In this document: positions 52,409 through 63,676 of the stretch, one piece after another
Numbering within the stretch: position 1 is the first letter of the stretch
Layout of the letters: each line of letters starts with the position of its first letter
Origin: Trogon surrucura
Lineage: Eukaryota; Chordata; Aves; Trogoniformes; Trogonidae
NCBI GenBank assembly: GCA_020746105.1
Contig: CM036622.1
Span: forward strand, 37,487,477 to 37,551,476
Direction of reading: 5' to 3'
Length of the DNA: 64,000 bases
Made by a program: the position numbers and the translations under genes
Notes under the pieces: model-generated
The model's database searches: none
What the model was told of the DNA's origin: nothing
The model's input: only the letters and a program-made list of their open reading frames with translations

Positions 52409-55400
52409 TAGTGCATAGATACTCTTTTAAAATACGGTGATTCTTACGTTACTTGCAGTACCAAAGTCAAACAAAATCATTCTGCATTCCTTTAAATGGG
52501 TACACTTACATAGAAAACATTGCTGTCTAATTTGCGGCCTGCCTTTGAAATTTGTTTTTGTTATTGCAATGTTAAACTGCAGTGAGGTAGGCAGCATTTT
52601 TAAAAGTCTCTTTTCAACTAGGAACCTGAATAAAGTGTATTTTCTAGAGCCATTGCTCTAATTTCCCTAGTGGAAAGGACTTTCAGAAAGTCAAACTGCT
52701 ACCTATGAAGCATAACGGGTGAGACTTCATGATTCACTTAGGGATGCAGTGCTAAACTTGCCATCAACACAGACAGTGGTAGGAGCAGATGGCATTGCAG
52801 GCCATAAGCTACTTTTGCACCATTCCAACCCTTTTCCGCAAATTAGAGGAGTTTCCTGGCAAAGTGCCCTGGGGACTGCCTGTTACATCGGCCATAACAC
52901 GGCCTGGAGTCTGACGATGTGGCCACGGCCTTGCTAGTTCTCTCATTTCTGCTGCCCAGGCTGTGTCCGAGGGCCCAGTGAAAGGGTCTGCGCGAGGCAG
53001 CCGTGCCGGGCGCTGGGCAGGGTCTCTCTGGCAGGTGGAGCCGTTCAGAGCGTCCTCCCCAGCCCAGGTTCCTGGTGCAGCATAAGAAGGTGCTCAAGAC
53101 TGATGGTCTCACCCAGGAATCCCGGTCTGGATTATTTTCTGCTCTTGTGCTGAGGTCTCATTTGGCCCAAAATCATCACCTCTCTAGTCTTGGTGAGCTA
53201 CTGCTGAAGTAACTTGTGCAAGATGATGTGTTTAGTACCTCAGCTGTGAATTTTCAGAGCTGCTTGTCCAACACCTGGCTTCATATTTAGGTACCTTTGT
53301 CTTGCTGTTCTCCCACTCCAGAAGTCCATCACTTACTAACACACATTTTTAAAATGGGAGAAAGAGAAACTTCTGCTAGAGATAAATTCAATCACATGAC
53401 TAAATTCAAAAACCCAAAGTAAATGCATTTACACTAGAACAATATGTCTTGTTTAAATTTCAATTTATTTGAAACAGTGATATCAAATATGTTTAAACAG
53501 CAGACCTGCCGCAGTTAAGAAACAAAACACTTATATTTCACATTGTGCCGCTCGGCAAACATTTGGGACAAGCCATCCCAAATTTCACAGGAGTACCAAT
53601 GTGCATAGAAAAAGACATTTTAGGATTTCATTCTACAAAGTGCACAGAACTTTGAAATTGCTTTTTAAGTTAAAACTTCTCATTTTGTAATAGCTTCATT
53701 GCAGCCCTTGCAACTTCGCTTCCAAAAAGAGACCATCTGAAAATATGTATCTTTTTTAAATCACTTGCTGCAGTGACAGCAGGCTCGCAGGCCCCACCAG
53801 GTCTAGCAAGTCCATTTCAAAGTTACCAAACCTTTTTCCCAAATCAATTAAATTCAGAGATAATAGAAGCTCACAAAATCGTGTAGCACAGTATTTGGAA
53901 TATTTGGTATGACCCTGAAGTTCAGGGCAGTGGGAACCAGAGTCCTGGAGCTCCCACATCTAGGATGAAGCAACACAGGTTCCAGAAGACTCGTAACAAA
54001 ACCAGTATCTTTCTCTCATTTTGTGTAGCCCTAATCAGTCTTTCATATCACTCATTTGCAACATTTAACAGATGGGACTTGACCTACTGCCTTTGGAGGA
54101 AAGCAATCACCTAGCAGTCTATTTTGTTTTTCATGGCAGTGTTTTTCAGGCTCCGTACAGGGCCCTGGGGCACACAGATCACATCAAGAGATTCACAAAT
54201 GACACCTGAGAAAGAGCAAGTCTTTAAAAAGCAAGCCATGAGGCTTACCAGTGGTATACTGTCATTTTCACTGTTAATGGAATTTTTTACATCTTTAATA
54301 TGATCCATAAAAGCAAAATGGCTAAAAACTATTTCTGAATCATGAAGGCAGTCAATTAAGATGGTGGTAGGGCTGCTTGTTGCTTTAGGGTTCGTAAGAA
54401 GCAGATACTCATAGACTCTATTTAGGAAAAGGAGCTCCAAACTACAAGTAAGAAAAATAACACAGTAACAGAAGGTGAAAATGTAACAAAGATAGGGCAA
54501 CATCTAGCTCTTGCATGAGTTAAATGTATAAATTTATTCTAACAATGTTATCTTACAGAGAATCATTACAAGGTTTTATGTTCACTGCAACTTTCTCATC
54601 CTATCAGATAAAAAATAATGCGTGAATGCATCCTTGTGAAGTGAAAGGCCTTTGGGCTGAGTCAGGGTGGGGGGACAAGAAAATATCCTTTAACATCAGA
54701 GGCAGGGACAGCTAAGATAGCGCGGAGCCTGCCCGGTTACCTGTAGTGTCCGTCAGCTTGGGTAGGATGGGAAAGGACAGGAAGACACAGGAAGAAGTGG
54801 ATATTCTCCATCCACCGCCACAAGGAAATGAGAATGAGAGATGCTTATGGGAAAGTCATGGGTCTGCAGATGTTGTCCCTATGTCTGGCATATTTAAAAA
54901 GAAAATAGATTTTCTCCCTGTATACCGGACTCTCCTTCCTTTATAAGTCCTTATCGCATTCCATTAATTCCCATCAGCTTGACTGTTGGAATTTGTTCTT
55001 CCTTGGACTTGCCTTAAAATGGATCAAAAAGTATTAAGAGAAGCACCATGCAGAGAAGAACTCTCCTTGCTGCAGTAGTGAGAGAGCAACATCTACACTG
55101 TGCCACAGGTCCTGCTTGCTGATACACCCATTGCTCTGCACGCCTACGTGCCAAATCCTTCAGGACTGAGGGGTAAGGCAGCAGAGGCGGCACACAGCTG
55201 CGTTCCGCAGGGACAGTGAAGAGCAGCTGGGCTTCCTTAGTGCTCTGCTGGGGGGTTGCCCCATCCCCCATAGCTGGACCTAAACACTTCACTGACATCA
55301 TCCAAGACTCACTCCTCTCCCAGCACATCCACCCCACTGCCAACATCTGCTTTGGGCCAGAACACCCTGGCCTTTTGACTCCCATTTCCCCTTTCTCTTT

Positions 55401-56465
55401 GGGATCATCTGCTATGTGTTATTTATTACAGCAGCTGGCTGTTCAAGTTTAAGATCCTCCTACGCTTGCGGGGTTTGTATATGCAAAGTAACATCTCCCT
55501 CGGGATGTGGGAGTGTCAGGACACACACACACAAAATAAAAAAAAAATTAAAAATTGAGTATTTCAGGCTGCTTCCTTCCATTTGCACAGAACATTCGTT
55601 TCGGTCCCAGTGCTGTACACAGCCATGCTGTTGTGAAGCCAGGTTGCAGAAGAGGGCAGCTCCGCTCAGCAGCCAGCATACTCTCCTGCCCACCAGGTCA
55701 TTTTAGCCTCTTGTCTCCCACTGACACCACCGTCACCCCACCACCTCAGAGCCGTCAGCTAGTGGGTAAGGAAGTAAGGTGGAAAGCAGAGAAACAATAA
55801 CGCAAGGCTCTGCCTTCTCCCTTCACAGCAGTCAAGACAAGCTCTGAGTGATACAAACACTTCTCTACCCACACACGTTGTGCTCTGATGCTGCTCAGGG
55901 ACTGCAGGAACATCACGCCCCTCTCTCCCTCCTTCCACCCAGAGGCACAGAGTGACTCACACAAGCATTGACTTCACATCACGAAAGCGTCAAAACCAGC
56001 AGCAGGGTACTGGGGGTGAGGGGAAGGCACATGAACAGTGTGCCTTGAAACCCACCTGAGTTGTGCAAAAACACCAGCTCCAGCCTTCCGGTGTGGAACC
56101 CAGGGGAAGTTCTTGGCTCTCGGGTCTGCGTGCACTGCTTTGACAGATCTCAGTCCCGTGCTGGGAGGAGGCCTGGGAGCATGCCACTCCCTCCGACTGC
56201 TGCAGTTTGCTTTCCACAAGATGAAATTTTGGAATAGCTGTCACTCATCTGGGACTCACCCTGGCCAGAACTGCAAGGCACATGGTAGACCCCTCTCGCC
56301 CTGAAGCTTTGGCATAGCTCATGTGACAGCGCTCGGCATCTGGGACACTCACTGCAGCTTGCAAGATAAAATCAGAGCAAGCTGCAATGAGAAAGGCATC
56401 TAACATGAACACGGATCTCGCAAACACTTCAGTAAACCACAGGTTAAACAGCTACGTGTGTGCTA

Positions 56466-56644
56466 TAAAATCACAGAATGGCCTAGGCTGGAAGTGACCT
56501 TAGAGATCATTTAATCCAACCTCCCTGGCATGGGCAGGGACGCCTCTCAACTAGATCAGGCAACACACGAGGACCAAATGGGAAGTGAATCCGCGACCCG
56601 TGGTGTTTCAGCACCACGCTCAATCGAGTGAGCTAAACCAGCCC
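56466..56644 (-). mobile_element. tRNA-Ile-headed SINE with a CR1 tail (TguSINE1-like)
   Basis: On the minus strand it starts at about 56644 with a tRNA-like segment: GGGCTGG acceptor side, TTAGCTCACTCGATTGAGCG D-arm, and anticodon arm TGGTG-CTGAAA-CACCA with a 6-base loop. A degraded T-arm follows (GGTCGCGGATTCAC). This resembles tRNA-Ile (GAT) with one base lost from the anticodon loop. It then joins a CR1 3' end (TTAAATGATCTCTAAGGTCA, ending CCATTCTGTGA). This architecture matches TguSINE1, described in zebra finch and thought to be mobilised by CR1. The match is from memory and the divergence is noticeable. Confidence 0.7.
56570..56644 (-). pseudogene. tRNA-Ile-like pseudogene (SINE head)
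   Basis: A cloverleaf can be drawn for most of it, but the anticodon loop has 6 bases instead of 7. The B-box region (GGATTCACTTCC) departs from GGTTCGANTCC, and the 3' acceptor strand does not pair with GGGCTGG. It is therefore not a functional tRNA gene but the promoter head of the SINE. Confidence 0.6.
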
Positions 56645-57332
56645 TTAAATGATGTGCATGTCACTTTATGGAGAAAAAAAAAGAAGTCAAATGGAATAGA
56701 TTTGTCACTCGTAACACTGAATAGCGGTAGAGGACATCTATACATCTTTGAAACACATCAGTGACCAGATATGAAGTAATACTTAAAATAAAAACTAGTA
56801 AAAATAGTACACTTAAATAGTTGCTTTTTCTATCCAGCCTTAACTCAAAAAATCTTCATGTTTTTTGGGGTGTTAAATGACTACAGATGATTTTATTTGT
56901 AGTTAAACTAGTTTAACTATGTTTCTCATGGCCAGTAAAATATTTGCTAGCTTTTACACAGGAATTTTCCCCTAGATTTTTACTTAAAATGCTCACCGGT
57001 GCTGCAAAGGACAAGTGTAGGACTCTCTCAATTCCAGGTTAAGCAACTTTATAAACTGCAAGCTTTAACGAGTCCAGAAAATGAAGTTTCCTGAATAGTC
57101 TGTGTACACCTCCACAACTCCAGAGGCTGTAGGGATTCATGCTCCAATGTCAGCACCACACCTCTGGGAAAAAGTCAAGCAACATTCGGAGTGTAAAGTT
57201 AGTCTCTTTTTTTAATGTTTTGTCTCTATGCATCTAACACGAGTACTGAATTGTTCAAAGGTTAATAACATGAAGAAAACAATTGCTAGGCCACTCTCCA
57301 TCATCTTTGGTAAGTCATGAGTAACAGGTGAG

Positions 57333-58361
57333 GTGCCTGAAGACTGGAGGAAAGCAAATGTCACTCCAGTCTATAAGAAGGGCAGGAAGGATGACCCGAG
57401 TAACTACAGACCGGTCAGCCTCACCTCCATCCCTGGAAAGGTGATGGAACATCTTATCCTTGACACTGTCTCTAGGCATATCAAGGATAAGAAGGTTATT
57501 AGGAGCAGTCAGCATGGCTTTGCCAAGGGGAAGTCATGTTTGACCAACCTGATAGCCTTTTATGAAGACATAACCAGGTGGATGGATGGTGGCCATGCAG
57601 TGGACGTGGTCTACCTGGACATCAGCAAGGCCTTTGACACCGTCTCCCACAGCATCCTCATAGGTAAACTGAGGAAGTGTGCTCTGGATGACCAAGTAGT
57701 GAGGTGGGTCGGGAACTGGTTGAAGGGAAGAAGCCAGAGGGTTGTGGTCAATGGGGCTGAGTCTGGCTGGATGCCTGTGTCTAGTGGGGTCCCTCAGGGG
57801 TCAGTGCTTGGCCCGGTGCTGTTCAATATATTCATCAATGATCTGGATGAGGGATTAGAGAATGTTGTCAGCAAGTTTGCTGATGATACGAAGTTGAGAG
57901 GAGTGGTTGACACACCAGAAGGCTGTGCAGCCATTCAGAGACACCTGGACAGGCTGGAGGGCTGGGCGGGGAGAAATCTTATGAAGTTTAATAAGGGCAA
58001 GTGTAGAGTTTTGCACTTGGGAAAAAATAACCCCATGTGCCAATATAGGTTGGGGACTGCCCTGCTGGAGAGCAGCACAGGGGAAAGGGACCTGGGGGTT
58101 CTAGTGGACAGCAGGATGACCATGAGCCAGCAATGTGCCCTCGTGGCCAAGAAGGTCAATGGCATCCTGGGGTGTATTAGAAGGGGAGTAGCAAGTAGGT
58201 CAAGAGAGGTCCTCCTGCCCCTCTACTCTGCCCTGGTGAGGCCACATCTGGAATATTGTGTCCAGTTCTGGGCCCCTCAGTTCAAGAAGGACAGGGAGCT
58301 GCTTGAGAGAGTCCAGCGTAGAGCCACAAAGATGGTGAAGGGAGTGGAATCTCCCTTATGA
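57333..58361 (+). pseudogene. CR1 reverse transcriptase fragment
   Basis: An open frame of 342 codons with RT hallmarks. There is a finger region ([11 protein letters not shown], residues 22-32) and [13 protein letters not shown] (61-73). Motif A is [13 protein letters not shown] (94-106), motif B is [18 protein letters not shown] (151-168), and the catalytic FADD box is at 182-185 (CR1 commonly has F for Y). [10 protein letters not shown] and [11 protein letters not shown] follow. The catalytic aspartates are present. The first Met is only where the frame happens to open; the parental protein starts much further upstream. The frame ends early at a small deletion, after [10 protein letters not shown]. 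It is not a host gene. Confidence 0.9.
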
Positions 58362-58677
58362 GGAAAGGCTGAAGGAGCTGGATCTCTTTAGCTTGGAGAA
58401 GAGGAGGCTGAGGGGTGACCTCATTAATGTTTATAAATATGTCAAGGGGGAATGTCAGGAGGACGGAGCCAGGCTCTTTTCAGCGGCGTCCACTGACAAG
58501 ACAAGGGGCAATGGGTGGAAGCTGGAACACAGGAGGTTCCAGAAAAATATGAGGAAAAACTTTTTCACTGTGAGGGTGACCGAGCACTGGAACAGGCTGC
58601 CCAGGAAGGTTGTGGAATCTCCTTCTCTGGAGACATTCAAAACCCGCCTGGACGCGTTCCTGTGCGCTCTAGTGTAG
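58345..58677 (+). pseudogene. CR1 ORF2 C-terminal segment, shifted frame
   Basis: After the 2-base loss near 58349-58352 the CR1 protein continues in another frame: [20 protein letters not shown], then [20 protein letters not shown] and a normal terminal stop at 58675-58677. Apart from this one lesion the visible coding part of the element is open. Confidence 0.85.
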
Positions 58678-58833
58678 GTGATCCTGCTCTGGCAGGGGGG
58701 TTGGACTAGATGATCTTTAAGGTCCCTTCCAACCTCTAACATTCTGTGATTCTGTAATTAGTCCTTAACACTCATCCAACATGACTTTGAGGTGTCAGAG
58801 ACCACAAGGGCCCCACTTGGGCACCACTTTATC

Positions 58834-59000
58834 TGTCAAGGGTTAGCGCTGGGCCGGCCACTAAACCAGTGAGGGATGCTCTCTGCCAACCCTTCTCCCT
58901 TCCCAAAGGGAATGAGGCAGAGAAACTTAGAGATTGGAAAAGAAAACTAAAACAGCTTTAACGAAACAACAATACTACTACTAAGAAAGTGATACAGAAA
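58834..59000. mobile_element. LTR fragment of an endogenous retrovirus (probable)
   Basis: Starts TGTCAAGGGTTAGCGCTGGG and continues through CCAGTGAGGGATGCTCTC, CCCTTCCCAAAGGGAATGAG and AGAAAACTAAAACAGCTTTA, ending in an ACTACTACTAA stretch. I recall similar LTR ends in neoavian birds, with the retroviral sense on the minus strand. The TG start fits an LTR border. The other end is not clear and the coordinates there are approximate. It lies only about 80 bp from the CR1 tail. Confidence 0.5.
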
Positions 59001-60732
59001 GTGTTGCGGTATTTTGCCTTTTGCTATGCTGGGATTTTTGACAAATTCAAAAGCACCACTAGTGAGGGCAGCTTATTAATAAACAGAGATGTAATTGAAG
59101 CCTTATACGCTAAAATCTGAATATTTCGTCAGCCTGGTTTTAAACAGAACGCACACAATAAATTTAAAGTTAACAAAAGAGCTTCAAAAAACCCACAAAA
59201 TGAAGTATTTAAAATTAGTCTTACTTTCATATGGCCTGAAAAATCCTACATTCAAATCTACAATTCACATCTAGTAAAAAAAGAGTCTTCTCTTCCCAGA
59301 ACTTGATCTTTAAACAAGAATTAAAAAAATAAATCATCTGACGTGTATGAAACTCAATTCCAAGAATACCACCTTAACTGTAGTTCTAAAGCAGGAAAAC
59401 CAGCTCTAAGTCCACCAAGTGATCAGACTCCTCCAGTTTCCAGCCTGGGATCTGCCCAGACTTGGAGACAGAAACAGGTAGGAAGGTGGCGGGCAAAAGT
59501 TTTGTAAGGAATAAAGGATGACAAGCACTCTGGGAGTATGAGGGAATAGACCATGGGCAAAGATGAGTGAAACTTCTCAGTTCTAGACACTCCTTATGCC
59601 AAGGAGCCTGGCTGTATTGCACATCTAGCTCTTCTGCTCCTTTCCAAATTGCTCTTCCAGGGCTGCGTGACAGAGATGCTACAGTACAACACACAGGACC
59701 AACAGAGAACCAGGTGTATGCAGGGGAATGGATGTTTCTATTAGCCTCCACTTTTTTTTTTTTAAGTTTTTATTAAGAAGATTAATAAGGGCTTGATATT
59801 TTGTGAACTGCGTGGTGACCACATGAAATTATTTCTTCATTGTGCTGAAGGGGAGACTGCCTCCCTGGCAAGTAGGCTCACAATGTCTCTTTTATTCAAA
59901 GCTAGCTCAAGAAGGCTTGTAATGGGGTGAGTGGGCTGAGGATGACAACCTCACTGCGAGAGCCAGCAGGAATCTGGTGACGCACTAATCGCTGCCTTGA
60001 TTTTTCGCTGCGGAACCCCTTGTGTGCCTGTTTCGGAAGCCAACTCTTACCCTGCTTTGCTGCCACAGCAACGCAAAAACTCATGTGAGAGTGCTGAAAA
60101 CGGATTTCCTTGCATTGCTGAAACCAAGAGATCCAGCAGCAGACAGAGAACCAAGAACCACTCTTCTACCACCTTGTGGGCTCACCACGCTCAAGTCCCA
60201 ATGACACAGTTTGAAGTTCTTCTTACTCAGCCTTAAAACAAATATACAGCCCCTGTCCCCGACCCCCCAATCAACATGAAAAATCTATTAAATTGATTTC
60301 TACACGGCAATGTTTTAGACTGGGCTCATTTTGATCAGTGGTTACTGTCAGAGTTAGGCAAGGTTGAGTTGCTGACTATCTCTCTTTCTTAAATTTAATT
60401 CAGCAAAGATATCAAGAGAGTAATAAAGTTATTCTGGGTTTATCACAAACAGAAACATTTCTTTAGGCATACCTCAGTCAGCCTCAGCAGCATAGAGCCC
60501 CAGGTTACACTGCATAATTGGGCAAAAGGAAACAGTTATCCTGAAGCCAAGGCCATACGAGACAAGAAAAATACTCTTGACTTTTCTCCCCCTTTGAGGG
60601 GATCACTGCTTTCTCAGTGGGCCCTTTGGCTGACATGAATACCTACAAACTTACACAGCACCTCAGTGGAAAACAAAAGCTGCTACTGGGGTTTCAGCTA
60701 GTTTTGCAGAGATGCTGCTGCCTCTTTTTGCT

Positions 60733-60759
60733 AAAAAAAAAAAAAAAAAAAAAAAAAAA
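60733..60759 (+). repeat. Poly(A) run of 27
   Basis: Uninterrupted A27 preceded by CTTTTTGCT and followed by GTGGAGGGC. No retrotransposon body is recognisable to its left. CR1 elements do not end in poly(A), so the origin is unexplained. Confidence 0.9.
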
Positions 60760-63658
60760 GTGGAGGGCAAAGAAAAGCCGTGCAGATCACACCAAAATAC
60801 GCTTTGCTTTTTTGACTTATAACAGATTTCCATTTTTTTGACAAGTCTACAAGGATACAGAGTTTTTAATTTTGCATTATAAACTTTCACAGTCAATACC
60901 TTGACAGCTAGTGAAACAGATAAAAGGTTGCTGAGATTTTGCAAGGCAGAAAATCCGATCTGTGGGTGGTGTTTCAGAATTAGCAGTTTCCCTCCTGAAA
61001 AGGTTACTATTGCATCTGTGGTTATAGGGAGGAGAAGGCAACAGTTCACCACAGCAGGACATGCACTACAAGCCTGCGGCTGCACAGCAAGTGCTTTTGT
61101 CATGCTCTACGCCAGAGGCACAGTAAAACTTGGCCACCACAGGAATTCAAGCCATTTCATTAGCATACACCCTCATATAGTTCACAGCTATTGGTGACCC
61201 TAGTACACTGCCCCTCTTAAAATTATATTTTTGTGCAGGAGAATGCAAGAACGTTTAAGGTGAGTCATTTATTAAAAAGGAAACAGTAAAATGAGAAGTT
61301 TATAATTTCTTTCAGTCCAGACAACGTAGAATCGAAACATGTGAAAAGTACAGTATCACTTAATTTCACTGTCTCAGTATATTCTCTTAATGATGAGATT
61401 ATTCTCCAAACAAAACTTTGTGGGTTTTATGTGTTACACTCCTTATGCATTATATCTTTAATAGAAGTATTGGCTCAGATGCATAAAGGAAAGTGAGGAC
61501 TAACTTCCTTGGAGTTAAATCAAGAAACCACAGTTTCCACTTCACGTGGGCTTTGTTTCAGGGCTAGAACACTTCATCATCTGGTATTAATACAGAGCTC
61601 TGAAACTTGACCAGAAAGGCCTTAATCATACTGTGATTTTAGACAAACTTTACTTCAGCACCATTCAGTCTGGCAGTCGTCTAATTACAAGCAGCAAGCA
61701 AAAACTTACTGTATCTGACATCCTGAGGACTGGAAGGTTCTCAGTATTATAGCTCAAACCCAAGAACATTTATTCAGTACCATATGAACAAAACACGGTA
61801 AAGAACTGAATCATGTCACACCCCAAGATGAATCCAGCAACGTGGTGTGGCTGCTTGAATCACACCAACCCTGCACAACACGGTCACTGATAGAAAAAAA
61901 AAAAAAAGGCAATGTAAAATCATGCGGCCACAGAGCCAGAAACTGAACTCTTGTGAAGATCCACCTTTCTCCCTTGTCAACCAGGCACCACGTACCAGTG
62001 GTTGACAGACAGTGCCGTGAGCAGGACGACTGCACCACAACAGTCTTCGGCAGCCCTCGGGGTCCAGTGAGGCTGCTCCCCGTGACTGCAGCTCCTGAGG
62101 GGCTCTGAAGGTTTCATCCCTGGAGGAAAGCAACAGGACTGTTCAATGCAGGACAGCTGCTCCCTGGCATTTGACTCGCCTTTCTTTTACCTTATTCTGA
62201 CTTCTCTTCTTTGCAAATTTTAAGTGCTACAATTATCAGGTGAAGCTCTAGGAGTGCAAAAATCCTGCACTGGAGACATAATGAGGTGGTTTTATATCAT
62301 CAGTTTTAGGCTGCCAGATGCATTCAAATCCAGCATCTTCAGGGAAGGTCAACACTTCTCCAGTGACAATGCAAACAATACAGCATGTTTATTTTGTTAC
62401 TTCAATTTGCAAGTTAAATACCCATAATAGCTTTGAACTGATATGGAAAAAAAAGACATTCCATGTACTTCATAAAGATTTACGCAAAAAAATCATGTGG
62501 AAACTAGAAAATAAAGTTATTAAACTGTCTTCTCAAGAAGTATTTGGTAAGCAAAAGGGAAAGGGAGACCAACTAACAGAGCAGTGATCCCTTTGGTTGA
62601 TTAAGTTCAGTTGTATTAATTTATTTAACAGGTATCAAAGACAGCAAACCATTATCCCTCAGTTTAGAGCAATTTTACAAAGCAATCTCTAACCATCAAC
62701 GGTATTATCTCCCTTCGCTTTCTGATCACTACAAAGTTGCTAGAAACATAGGTAATCAGCCTGTTATCAATACTGATGCCACTGAAAACAATGCATAAAA
62801 CCCACATAGTTTTCTAGGAAAATCACCTAATTAAGGGAATACACTGAGGCAATGAAATTAAGCGATATTCCAGTTTTCAGATGGTCCAATTCCAGCTTTC
62901 CTAGAATCTTCATTAAGTTAATCCACAAACACAACAAACAAGCCCGCCTACAAAATTAGGACTCCTGCACTTGATACTCTCCTCTCTCCTTTTAGTTATA
63001 CCTAGAAAAGAATAATGTTGAGATCTCCTATCTTGCAACCATATGTTTTTTGCCTGCTGTCCACTGTGTTCAAAAGAGAAAGCAAAGTGGGTGCTGTACG
63101 GTTTTATATAGCAAGAAACACTCCTCACTCAAATTGTGCTGCAATAACTTATCTTATTTTAAACCATTTTCAAACAGCAATCTTGCTGAAAGATGTCCTT
63201 TGAGAAAATACAGTGGAAGAGTAGTATAGAAAAGACATAACATTAAACGAGCCTGCAAACTGATTTAAAAAGCAATCTGTTTTTCCTCCATGCTTAAAAG
63301 AGAACATTACCATCATCAAGCCACTTTCTAAAATCAATTGGATTCCATTTCTCCTCGGAGTGCTTTCATTCCTGATGCCTCCTCAAGACCTCTTCAATAA
63401 TGACTGCATTTGCATCTCAATTTCATTTGACATTTAACAAACACATTAAATGTTAGTTGAAGGTAAAAGTACCTTACTTAACAGCTCCTATATGTGAATA
63501 TAAAGGATATATCTCCTTAATTACAGCCAATCCCCTCCTCTCAAACAAGAACAACAAAAAAAGCCCAACTGCAAGCAGAAGCCAGAGCTGTAACACTGCA
63601 TTAGTTTGCCATAGCATCAGGAACAAAGAATAGTAGTGGGCAAGCTTTCAAAATACAA

Positions 63659-63676
63659 TTTTTTTTTTTTTTTTTT
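63659..63676 (+). repeat. Poly(T) run of 18
   Basis: Simple T-run in intron 1. It has no associated element that I can recognise. Confidence 0.85.

Larger units (their letters stand above)
57268..58757 (+). mobile_element. CR1 LINE, 5'-truncated, with a large RT segment
   Basis: About 1.49 kb, the youngest-looking CR1 in the window. It begins inside the second open reading frame, upstream of the reverse transcriptase core. It then carries RT, the C-terminal region, the short 3' UTR (TGATCTTTAAGGTCCCTTCC) and the tail ATTCTGTGATTCTGT. The endonuclease and ORF1 are missing, so this copy is dead. It shares about 200 bp of 3' sequence with the copy at 52152-52408. The left border is approximate because CR1 makes no reliable target-site duplication. 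Confidence 0.92.

Noticed and set aside
54111-54503. 130-codon minus-strand open frame
   Set aside because: Hydrophobic N-terminal part looks attractive, but there is no family match and no phase 1 donor fitting FAM171A1 exon 1.
55014-55385. 123-codon minus-strand frame in a GC-rich stretch
   Set aside because: Frames on both strands are open because of base composition; nothing recognisable.
56245-56427. Hydrophobic minus-strand frame as a possible signal-peptide exon
   Set aside because: No phase 1 GT donor in a sensible position, no CpG island and no resemblance to the FAM171A1 N-terminus.
56570-56644. Functional tRNA-Ile gene
   Set aside because: 6-base anticodon loop, mutated B box, unpaired acceptor stem and a joined CR1 tail show it is a SINE head.
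60663-61103. 146-codon minus-strand open frame
   Set aside because: It reads through the poly(A)/poly(T) run as polyphenylalanine; not a credible gene.
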